Below are positions 6,036 to 11,914 of a stretch of 11,914 bases of DNA, one piece after another. Location of the stretch: positions 1-11,914 of the forward strand of contig JBPCOB010000087.1 in assembly GCA_051000715.1 (NCBI GenBank), read 5' to 3'. Position 1 is the first letter of the stretch. Every line of letters begins with the position of its first letter. Both the position numbers and the translations under genes were made by a program. The notes beneath the pieces are model-generated. The model was not told the DNA's origin. It ran no database searches and was given only the letters and a program-made list of their open reading frames with translations. The stretch comes from JBPCOB01 sp051000715. Its GTDB lineage: Bacteria > Actinomycetota > Actinomycetes > JALYNC01.

Positions 6036-7217
6036 TCAGACCGGAACGCCCCCCACAACGGTCCGTCGGACGCCAGGGCCGCCCAGGTGCGCGATGAGGT
6101 CGGCCTCGTGTGCGGCCGACAGGACGACGAGGTCCCCGCGCGCCCCGACGCCCAGGTGCCCGACATCGCCGCGGCGCAACGCTGCGGCAGCCCCTAGGGT
6201 GGCTGCCCGCAGCGCCGCCGCGACCGTCATCCCCAGCCCGAGGCAGGCCAGCGAGAGCACGTAGGGCATCGACTCGCACCAGGACGTGCCGGGGTTGCAG
6301 TCGGTTGCCAACGCGATGGTCACCCCGGCTGCGGACAGCACCGCCGCCTGTCCCCAGTCGGCCGATCGGGTGGACAACGTCGCCGTCGGGACCAGCACGC
6401 CGACCGTGCCGGCCGCGGCAAGGGCTCGGGCGCCGGCATCGTCGACGCGATCGAGGTGGTCCGCGCTGGCACAGCCGGTCTCGGCGGCGAGGGGGGCCGC
6501 CCCGATCCGGTCCAGCTGGTCGGCATGCAGCCGCAGGCCGAGCCCCGCGCCGCGGGCGGCGTGCAGGATCCGCCGCGTCTCCTCGACCGAGAACGCGCCC
6601 CGGTCACAGAAGACGTCACACCAGCGGGCCCCTCGCTGGCGGGCCTCCGGAAGCGTCGCGACCACCTCGGCGACGTAGTCGTCGCGGTTCCGGCCCGCCG
6701 GCACGACGTGCGCCCCGAGATAGGTGGCCTCGACCCGCGCCGGCACCGCCGCGGCCACCCTGGCAATGACGTCGAGCAGCCGCAGCTCCTCGTCGCGGCT
6801 CAGCCCGTACCCGGTCTTGATCTCCATGGTGGTGGTGCCGTTGGCCAGCGCAGCCAGCGCCCGGTCGGTGGCGAGGCGCACCAGTTCATCGCTGCCGGCC
6901 GTCCGGGTAGCCGCCACCGTGACCCCGATTCCGCCGCCGTCGTAGCGCTCGCCTGCCGCCCTCGCGAGGAACTCCTCCCGCCGGCTGCCGGCCCAGACCA
7001 GGTGGGTATGGGGGTCGACGAACCCCGGCAGCACGGCAGCTCCACCGGCGTCCAGTTCGGGCAGCTCCGCTATACCGGCAGGCAGCTCCCGCTCCGCACC
7101 GGTCCAGGCGACCCGGCCGTCCCGGACGAGGACCGCCGCGTCCTCGACCGGCGGGCCCGTCATCGGGAGCAGCCGGCCTATCCCGCGGACGAGCAGGTCG
7201 CCGGCCGGTGCCGTCAC
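6036..7217 (-). CDS. hutI: Imidazolonepropionase
   Basis: Third enzyme of histidine degradation: hydrolyses 4-imidazolone-5-propionate to N-formimino-L-glutamate in the cytoplasm. The 393-residue protein is an amidohydrolase-superfamily TIM barrel. The metal-binding HTH (residues 70-72) lies in DPHTHLVWAG. KTGYGLS, HADQLDRIGA (His231), ASADHLD (His254) and ATDCNPGTSW with the metal/catalytic Asp306 follow in family order. Length is near the usual ~400. The start is GTG at 7217, overlapping the hutU stop as GTGA, which suggests translational coupling; only a weak GGCAGG precedes it. The same frame stays open far upstream through hutU, but that part is a shadow. It is the last gene of the hutH-hutU-hutI operon and converges on the SALP gene with only 7 bp between stops. 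Confidence 0.97.
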   Translation of the reverse strand: MTAPAGDLLVRGIGRLLPMTGPPVEDAAVLVRDGRVAWTGAERELPAGIAELPELDAGGAAVLPGFVDPHTHLVWAGSRREEFLARAAGERYDGGGIGVTVAATRTAGSDELVRLATDRALAALANGTTTMEIKTGYGLSRDEELRLLDVIARVAAAVPARVEATYLGAHVVPAGRNRDDYVAEVVATLPEARQRGARWCDVFCDRGAFSVEETRRILHAARGAGLGLRLHADQLDRIGAAPLAAETGCASADHLDRVDDAGARALAAAGTVGVLVPTATLSTRSADWGQAAVLSAAGVTIALATDCNPGTSWCESMPYVLSLACLGLGMTVAAALRAATLGAAAALRRGDVGHLGVGARGDLVVLSAAHEADLIAHLGGPGVRRTVVGGVPV

Positions 7218-8896
7218 GCCTGCCAGGACGGCGCCCGGGTGCCCGGTTCGAGCGGCATCCGTACGCCGACGTCCTTCGCGGTGTCCAGCGCGATCTCGTA
7301 ACCGGCGTCGGCGTGCCGCAGTACGCCGCTCGCCGGGTCGTTCGTCAGCACCCGCTCCACCCGCTCGCGGCTCTCTCGGTTGCCCTCCGCGACCACCACG
7401 ACGCCGGCATGGATCGACTTGCCGATGCCGACCCCGCCGCCGTGGTGCACAGAGACCCAGGAGGCGCCTGAGGCGGTGTTGAGCAGGGCGTTGAGAATGG
7501 GCCAGTCGGCGATCGCGTCGGAGCCGTCCCGCATCGCCTCGGTCTCCCGCTCGGGAGAGGCGACCGAGCCGGCGTCCAGGTGGTCCCTGCCGATCACCAC
7601 CGGGGCCCGGAGCACGCCGCCGGCGACCAGGTCGTCGAAGGCGGTCCCGGCCACGTGGCGCTCGCCGTACCCCAGCCAGCAGATCCGGCTCGGCAGCCCC
7701 TGGCCCAGCACCCGGTCCTGGGCGAAGCGGATCCATCGGTGCAGAGGCTCGTCGTCCGGAAAGGCGGCGAGCACCGCGTCGTCGGTGGCTGCCAGGTCGC
7801 CCGCATCGCCGGACAGGCAGGCCCACCGGAAGGGCCCGGCGCCCCGGGCGAACAGCGGGCGAACGTAGGCAACGACGAAGCCGGGATAGTCGAAGGCGTC
7901 GGTCACGCCGGCGTCGTGGGCCTGACCCCGCAGCCCGTTGCCGTAGTCGAAGACCACGGCGCCGGCCCGCGCGAAGGCCAGCATCGCCCTGCAGTGCGCC
8001 GCCATCGCGTCCTTCGCGCGCTCGACGTACTCGGCAGACTTGGACCGGCGCAGCTCCTCGGCGTCGGCCAGCGACAGCCCGTTGGGCACGTAGCCCCCCA
8101 GCGGGTCGTGGGCGCTGGTTTGGTCGGTGACGACGTCCGGAGCGAAGCCCCGGCGCAGCAGCTCCGGCAGGACGTCGGCCGCGTTGGCGATTACCGCGAT
8201 GGACGCCGGCCGTCGTTCCCGCCGCGCGACCTCCGCCCGTTTGATCCCGTCGTCGAGGGAGTCCGCGATCTCGTCCAGGTAGCCGTTGTCCCGCCGTCGC
8301 TGCGCCCGGGCAGGGTCGACCTCGACGCACAGGGCGACCCCGCCGTTGCCGCTGATCGCCAGCGGCTGGGCGCCGCCCATGCCACCCAGGCCTGCGGTCA
8401 GAACGATCCGGCCGGCCAGGCTGCCCCCGAAGTGCGCGTTGGCCACCTCGGCGAAGGTCGCGAAGGTGCCCTGCAGGATGCCCTGGGTACCGATGTAGAT
8501 CCACGAGCCCGCGGTCATCTGGCCGTACATCGTCAGGCCGAGGTCTTCGAGCTCGCGGAAGTACTCCGGCGTGGCCCACTTGGGCACCACCATGGCGTTC
8601 GAGATCAGCACCCGCGGCGCCGTCCCGGTCGTGCGTACGACGCCGACCGGCTTGCCGGACTGGACCAGCAACGTGTCATCCGGCGCCATGGTCCGCAGCG
8701 TCTCGGTGATCGCGTCGAAGCACCGCCAGTCGCGCGCCGCCTTGCCGGAGCCGCCGTAGACGACCAGGTCGTCCGGCCGCTCCGCGACCTCCGGGTCGAG
8801 ATTGTTGTGCAACATGCGCAGCGCACCCTCGGCGCCCCACGACCGGGCGCTGCACTCGGGTCCGCGCGGTGCGCGGACGACCCGGGCTCCCTGCAT
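7214..8896 (-). CDS. hutU: Urocanate hydratase (urocanase)
   Basis: Second step of histidine degradation: adds water to trans-urocanate, giving 4-imidazolone-5-propionate, using tightly bound NAD+ as an electrophile. The 560-residue length matches the family. Visible hallmarks are VYGGSGKAARDW near the N-terminus, LLVQSGKPVGV, MYGQMTAGSWIYIG, the glycine-rich NAD-binding LTAGLGGMGGAQ near residues 165-176, VTDQTSAHDPL, GPFRWACLSGD, and the active-site cysteine (Cys406) in PSRICWLGYGER, corresponding to Cys410 of the Pseudomonas enzyme. GRDHLD and SVHHGGGVGIG follow. ATG 8896 is preceded by a strong GGAGGG four bases upstream. It lies 45 bp after hutH and overlaps hutI by 4 bp, so the three genes are probably one transcript. 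Assignment is certain by family conservation. Confidence 0.98.
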   Translation of the reverse strand: MQGARVVRAPRGPECSARSWGAEGALRMLHNNLDPEVAERPDDLVVYGGSGKAARDWRCFDAITETLRTMAPDDTLLVQSGKPVGVVRTTGTAPRVLISNAMVVPKWATPEYFRELEDLGLTMYGQMTAGSWIYIGTQGILQGTFATFAEVANAHFGGSLAGRIVLTAGLGGMGGAQPLAISGNGGVALCVEVDPARAQRRRDNGYLDEIADSLDDGIKRAEVARRERRPASIAVIANAADVLPELLRRGFAPDVVTDQTSAHDPLGGYVPNGLSLADAEELRRSKSAEYVERAKDAMAAHCRAMLAFARAGAVVFDYGNGLRGQAHDAGVTDAFDYPGFVVAYVRPLFARGAGPFRWACLSGDAGDLAATDDAVLAAFPDDEPLHRWIRFAQDRVLGQGLPSRICWLGYGERHVAGTAFDDLVAGGVLRAPVVIGRDHLDAGSVASPERETEAMRDGSDAIADWPILNALLNTASGASWVSVHHGGGVGIGKSIHAGVVVVAEGNRESRERVERVLTNDPASGVLRHADAGYEIALDTAKDVGVRMPLEPGTRAPSWQA

Positions 8897-8941
8897 GCGC
8901 CCCTCCGTCTCGACGCCACGGTCCTCGGCGGGTTCAGCGTG

Positions 8942-10498
8942 TCACGCGAGCGGGCCGGTGACCGCCTGGGCGGCGCCGACCAGCTCGGATAACAAGGCGT
9001 CGGCCACGGCCAGCTGCTGGGCAACCTCCCGGTCGACGTCCATCCGCGGAATCTCCCGGCGCAGCCGCGCGTGCACCGCGCCGGTCGCCGCCGCTGGCGA
9101 GGCTATCTCGGCGCGCAGGTCGATGCCCTGCGCCGCGCACACCAGCTCGACGGCGAGGGTCGTCCGGACATTGGCCACCACTTCCCGCAGCTTGCGAACG
9201 GCGCCCCATCCCATCGAGACGTGGTCCTCCTGGTTCCCGCTGGTCGGGATCGTGTCGACGCTGGCGGGGTGGGCCAGCACCTTGTTGTCACTGACGACTG
9301 CGGCCGCGGTGTACTGGGCGAGCATGTAGCCGGAGTTGGTGCCCGCGTGCGGCGCGAGGAACGGCGGCAGGCCCCGGGAGAAGGCCGGATCCAGCATCCG
9401 GTCCACCCGGCGTTCGCTGATCGAGGCCAGTTCGGCCAGAGCCATCGCCAGCATGTCGGCGGCGAAGGCGAGCGGCTCCCCGTGGAAGTTGCCGGTGCTC
9501 ATGACCTCGAAGCCCGAGCCGTCCGAACCAGCGACGATCACCGGGTTGTCCACCACCGCGCCGAGCTCGGTCTCCAGCACCCGCCGGCAGTGCGCCAGAA
9601 CGTCTCGAACCGCCCCGTGCACCTGGGGGGCGCAGCGCAGCGAGTAGGCGTCCTGGACCGCGTGGGTGCTGTGTCGGTGGCTGGCCAGCAACGGAGAGTC
9701 GCGCAGCAGGGCGCGCAGGTTGGCCGCGCTCGCCAGCTGGCCCGGATGCCTGCGCAGGGCCTGCACCCGCTCGTCGTACGGCCGGTCGGTTCCCAGCAGC
9801 GCCTCGACGGACAGGGCACAGCAGACATCCGCGGCCTTCACCAGCAGCTCGGCGTCGGCGACCGAGAAGGCGAGCAGCGCCTGCATCGGCTCGGTGCCGT
9901 TGAGCAGCGCCAGCCCCTCCTTGGGCTCGAGGACGATCGGCTCGATGCCGTACTCCTCCAGCAGCTCCGCCGCGGGCCGGCCCACGAGCTCGGTACTGCC
10001 TTCAGCGCGCAGCCGCCCCTCTCCGATCAGCGGCAGAGCAAGATGCGCGAGCTGGGCCAGGTCACCCGACGCGCCGACCGAGCCCTTGCTCGGCACCACG
10101 GGGAGCAGACCGCGCTCGAGCAGCTCCAGCAACCGGGTCGGGAGCTCAACGCGTACGCCGGAGAAACCGGCGGTCAGCGTGCGCGCCCGCAGCAGCAGCA
10201 GCGCCCGTACCACGTCGTCGGCCAGCGGCTCGCCGACACCGGCAGCATGTGACAGCACCAGCGCGCGCTGCATCCGTTCGAGGTCCTCGCGGGCGATGGA
10301 GACGTCGGCCAGCGCCCCGAAGCCGGTGGTCACGCCGTACACCACGTCGGATCGCTGAACCGCCGCCGCCACGACCGACCGGCTCGGCGCCATCCGCTCG
10401 GCGACGTCCGGACCGAGCTTGGCCCGAGCCTGGCCTTGTGCTACCTCCACCACGTCGAGCACGGTCAGAGCGTCGCCGGTGATCAACACGGTGCGCAT
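8942..10498 (-). CDS. hutH: Histidine ammonia-lyase (histidase)
   Basis: First step of histidine degradation: eliminates ammonia from L-histidine to give trans-urocanate. The 518-residue protein carries the Ala143-Ser144-Gly145 triad within GSVGASGDLAQLAH, which self-cyclises to the MIO electrophile. Catalytic Tyr54 is in VYGVTTGFGAL, and Glu424 in TSGNQEDHVSMGWG. NGTEPMQ and STGNFHGEPLAFAAD are also typical. ATG 10498 has no Shine-Dalgarno sequence. Instead a TAAGTT -10 box ends 6 nt upstream, which suggests a leaderless message. Codon 503 is TTA, rare in such GC-rich genomes. It heads the hutHUI operon, divergent from the PAC2 gene. Function is certain by family; the leaderless start is inference. 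Confidence 0.98.
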   Translation of the reverse strand: MRTVLITGDALTVLDVVEVAQGQARAKLGPDVAERMAPSRSVVAAAVQRSDVVYGVTTGFGALADVSIAREDLERMQRALVLSHAAGVGEPLADDVVRALLLLRARTLTAGFSGVRVELPTRLLELLERGLLPVVPSKGSVGASGDLAQLAHLALPLIGEGRLRAEGSTELVGRPAAELLEEYGIEPIVLEPKEGLALLNGTEPMQALLAFSVADAELLVKAADVCCALSVEALLGTDRPYDERVQALRRHPGQLASAANLRALLRDSPLLASHRHSTHAVQDAYSLRCAPQVHGAVRDVLAHCRRVLETELGAVVDNPVIVAGSDGSGFEVMSTGNFHGEPLAFAADMLAMALAELASISERRVDRMLDPAFSRGLPPFLAPHAGTNSGYMLAQYTAAAVVSDNKVLAHPASVDTIPTSGNQEDHVSMGWGAVRKLREVVANVRTTLAVELVCAAQGIDLRAEIASPAAATGAVHARLRREIPRMDVDREVAQQLAVADALLSELVGAAQAVTGPLA

Positions 10499-10504
10499 GG
10501 CTGG

Positions 10505-10510
10505 AACTTA
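10505..10510 (-). promoter_or_regulatory. Candidate -10 of a leaderless hutH promoter
   Basis: TAAGTT on the minus strand fits TANNNT and ends exactly 6 nt before the hutH ATG, so transcription would begin at or next to the A of ATG. No convincing -35 is visible 16-19 nt upstream. A near-palindrome, CTGCGTGCAG (10511-10520), lies directly upstream of the -10. Absence of any ribosome-binding site for hutH supports the reading. Confidence 0.5.
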
Positions 10511-10600
10511 CTGCGTGCAGGGTTGTTGGATGGATCGGACGCCGGTATGCGTTGTCGCGAACGGCGAGATGCGGCCGACGGCGGAGCAGAGGAGTTTCTG

Positions 10601-11521
10601 GTGCTCGACCCGGAGGCGCTCTACGAGCTGGCCGGCACTACCGCCGAGCTGGATCGACCCGTGCTGGTGCAGGCAATGACCGGCTTCATCGACGCCGGAG
10701 GTGCGCGCCAGCTCGCCCGCAACCACCTCATGAGCACGCTTCCCCATGAGCCGCTCGTGACCTTCGACGTCGACCAGCTCTTCGACTACCGGGCTCGCCG
10801 GCCGCCGATGCTGTTCCTGCGCGACCACTGGGAGAGCTACGACGATCCGGTGCTCGCGATCCATGTGCTCCGCGATGGGGCCGGTACGCCGTTCTTACTG
10901 CTCGACGGTCCCGAGCCCGACGCGCAGTGGGAGCGCTTCACCACGGCGTTGCAGACGCTGGTGGCGCGGCTCGGCGTCCGGCTCACCGTTGGTCTCGATG
11001 CCATCCCGATGGCAGTCCCGCATACCCGACCGGTCGGCGTCACCGCGCACGCCACCCGTCCCGAGCTGGTCGCCGGCTTCGAGCCCTGGATCAATGCCGT
11101 CCAGGTACCGGCCAGCGCCGGGCACCTGCTGGAGTACCGGCTCGGCCAGGCCGGCCACGACGCCGCGGGTTTCGCCGCACACGTGCCGCACTACGTGGCC
11201 CAGATCGAGTATCCGGCCGCAGCGCAGGCCCTCCTCGAGGTGACCTCGAAGGTCAGCGGCCTGCTTCTGCCGACCGAGGAGCTGCGGCTGGCGGCCGAGC
11301 GGGTGCGCACCGACATCGGGGAGCAGGTGTCGCAGTCGACCGACGTCGCATCCGTCGTGGCGGCCCTGGAGACTCAGTACGACGCCTTCGTCGCGGAGCG
11401 GGGGCGGGACGATCTCCTCGGTGACGGTGAGCGGCGGCTGCCGACGGCCGACGAGCTCGGCGCCGAGCTGGAGCGGTTTCTGGCCCAGCAGACGCACGGC
11501 GGAGAGGGATCGGAGCGTTGA
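10601..11521 (+). CDS. PAC2-family (proteasome assembly chaperone 2-like) protein
   Basis: Belongs to the PAC2 family, named for a eukaryotic proteasome assembly chaperone and common in actinobacteria, where the function is not established. The 306-residue protein has the family N-terminus VLVQAMTGFIDAGGARQLA, the FDVDQLFDYRARRP segment, a FLLLDGPEPDAQWERF core strand and turn, GLDAIPMAVPHTRP, a central segment ending HVPHYVAQ, and an acidic helical tail. GTG 10601 is preceded by GAGGAG (10589-10594) at 6-nt spacing; the reading frame stays open further upstream into antisense hutH, but that extension has no support. Codon 99 is TTA. No signal peptide or membrane segment is seen, so it is likely cytosolic. 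It is divergent from hutH and lies upstream of the tRNA array. No proteasome gene is in the window. Confidence 0.92.
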   Translation: MLDPEALYELAGTTAELDRPVLVQAMTGFIDAGGARQLARNHLMSTLPHEPLVTFDVDQLFDYRARRPPMLFLRDHWESYDDPVLAIHVLRDGAGTPFLLLDGPEPDAQWERFTTALQTLVARLGVRLTVGLDAIPMAVPHTRPVGVTAHATRPELVAGFEPWINAVQVPASAGHLLEYRLGQAGHDAAGFAAHVPHYVAQIEYPAAAQALLEVTSKVSGLLLPTEELRLAAERVRTDIGEQVSQSTDVASVVAALETQYDAFVAERGRDDLLGDGERRLPTADELGAELERFLAQQTHGGEGSER

Positions 11522-11541
11522 CAGGGCGGACCTGGCGACAG

Positions 11542-11571
11542 TCGACCCTGCCCCTTGCGCACCTGTAGAGT
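11542..11571 (+). promoter_or_regulatory. Candidate promoter of the tRNA-Gly-Cys-Val array
   Basis: TCGACC (11542-11547), an 18-nt spacer and TAGAGT (11566-11571, preceded by TG) resemble a housekeeping actinobacterial promoter. Transcription would begin near 11578, about 27 nt before the first tRNA. The -10 is good and the -35 has one mismatch to TTGACC. Confidence 0.5.
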
Positions 11572-11604
11572 TTCGGACTCGTCCGGGCGACCATGTCCGG
11601 GCAT

Positions 11605-11677
11605 GCGGACGTGGCTCAGCTGGTAGAGCATCACCTTGCCAAGGTGAGGGTCGCGGGTTCGAATCCCGTCGTCCGCT
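11605..11677 (+). tRNA. tRNA-Gly (anticodon GCC)
   Basis: Acceptor GCGGACG/CGTCCGC, D-arm GCTC/GAGC, anticodon stem TCACC/GGTGA with loop TTGCCAA (anticodon GCC), T-arm GCGGG-TTCGAAT-CCCGT with one wobble pair, and discriminator U73, as expected for bacterial glycine tRNAs. Length is 73 nt with no encoded CCA. It is the first gene of a three-tRNA array. Confidence 0.97.
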
Positions 11678-11725
11678 CGAACGGTGCCCCTCGACGGCTC
11701 CAGCGGGGCCGGCGAGCCGGGTCCT

Positions 11726-11797
11726 GGCGGAGTGGCCGAGTGGCTTAGGCAAGGGCCTGCAAAGCCCTGTACACGGGTTCGATTCCCGTCTCCGCCT
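11726..11797 (+). tRNA. tRNA-Cys (anticodon GCA)
   Basis: Acceptor GGCGGAG/CTCCGCC, anticodon stem AGGGC/GCCCT with loop CTGCAAA (anticodon GCA), T-loop TTCGATT, and discriminator U73, a cysteine identity element. It lies 48 bp after tRNA-Gly and 42 bp before tRNA-Val in the same direction. The CCA end is not encoded. Confidence 0.97.
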
Positions 11798-11839
11798 CGT
11801 ACGATCACGCACGACCGTACGGCCGCAGAGCACGAGCGA

Positions 11840-11911
11840 GGGCGATTGGCGCAGCGGTAGCGCGCTTCCCTGACACGGAAGAGGTCACTGGTTCGATCCC
11901 AGTATCGCCCA
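11840..11911 (+). tRNA. tRNA-Val (anticodon GAC)
   Basis: Acceptor GGGCGAT/ATCGCCC, D-arm GCGC/GCGC, anticodon stem CTTCC/GGAAG with loop CTGACAC (anticodon GAC), T-arm ACTGG-TTCGATC-CCAGT, discriminator A73. It reads GUC and GUU and complements the CAC isoacceptor encoded on the opposite strand at 3859-3931. CCG rather than CCA follows, and the window ends three bases later, so further array members cannot be excluded. Confidence 0.97.
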
Positions 11912-11914
11912 CCG

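Noticed and set aside
7847..7849. Alanine in HutU where many homologs have Cys in RPLFC, first taken as loss of the active-site cysteine
   Set aside because: Counting residues shows the catalytic Cys410 equivalent is 56 residues later, in PSRICWLGYGER, and is intact.
6036..8579. An 847-codon minus-strand open frame joining hutI to a long upstream segment
   Set aside because: The upstream part lies over hutU in another frame and reads as Arg/Gly/Ala-rich low-complexity sequence. The true hutI starts at GTG 7217 with a GTGA overlap.
10523..10551. TTGTTG-N17-TATGCG as a PAC2 promoter
   Set aside because: Both hexamers match poorly (three of six each) and the -10 lacks the final T.
10436..10600. 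Upstream in-frame extension of the PAC2 gene
   Set aside because: It overlaps the start of hutH antisense and lacks family sequence. GTG 10601 has GAGGAG at ideal spacing.
1..11914. Mobile elements, CRISPR arrays, toxin-antitoxin or phage-defence genes
   Set aside because: No transposase, integrase, repeat-spacer array or small paired genes were seen; the four tRNAs have no nearby integrase or repeated 3' end suggesting an attachment site.

Overview
The window comes from a high-GC actinobacterium. Support for this includes GTG starts, TANNNT -10 elements lying close to start codons, an SsgA-like (SALP) sporulation protein, a RskA-type zinc anti-sigma factor, and tRNA genes without encoded CCA. 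SALP proteins are known from morphologically complex actinomycetes, so a filamentous, sporulating or multicellular relative is likely. The genus cannot be read from the sequence.

Layout. (1) Bases 1-1872, minus: thrS, lacking only its C-terminal end, cut by the window edge. (2) 2053-2802, plus: a GNAT acetyltransferase divergent from thrS across 180 bp that holds two operator-like inverted repeats. (3) 2843-3745, minus: a DUF72 (YecE-like) protein, preceded on the same strand by tRNA-Val(CAC) at 3859-3931. (4) 3972-5383, minus: an ECF sigma factor overlapped by its membrane-anchored anti-sigma factor (ATGA overlap). (5) 5576-6028, plus: an SsgB-like SALP gene divergent from the sigma operon over a 192-bp region with an inverted repeat and a strong hairpin. 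(6) 6036-10498, minus: a hutH-hutU-hutI operon encoding the first three steps of histidine degradation. (7) 10601-11521, plus: a PAC2-family protein divergent from hutH. (8) 11605-11911, plus: a tRNA-Gly(GCC), tRNA-Cys(GCA), tRNA-Val(GAC) array.

How the genes work together. HutH makes urocanate from histidine, HutU hydrates it to imidazolonepropionate, and HutI opens the ring to N-formimino-glutamate. The later steps and any Hut regulator are not in this window. The sigma/anti-sigma pair looks like a membrane-signal switch whose nearest candidate target, apart from itself, is the divergent SALP gene; that link is inference. thrS and the four tRNA genes are translation housekeeping.

No mobile element, CRISPR array, phage gene or clear defence system was seen, and no gene-free stretch exceeds 200 bp. 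The many long ORFs antisense or out of frame to these genes are shadows of high-GC codon use. I did not find a convincing new multi-gene system. The most interesting signals are regulatory: the sigma/SALP divergent region, the apparently leaderless hutH start, the palindromes around thrS/GNAT, the tandem duplication ending the SALP gene, and two TTA codons.
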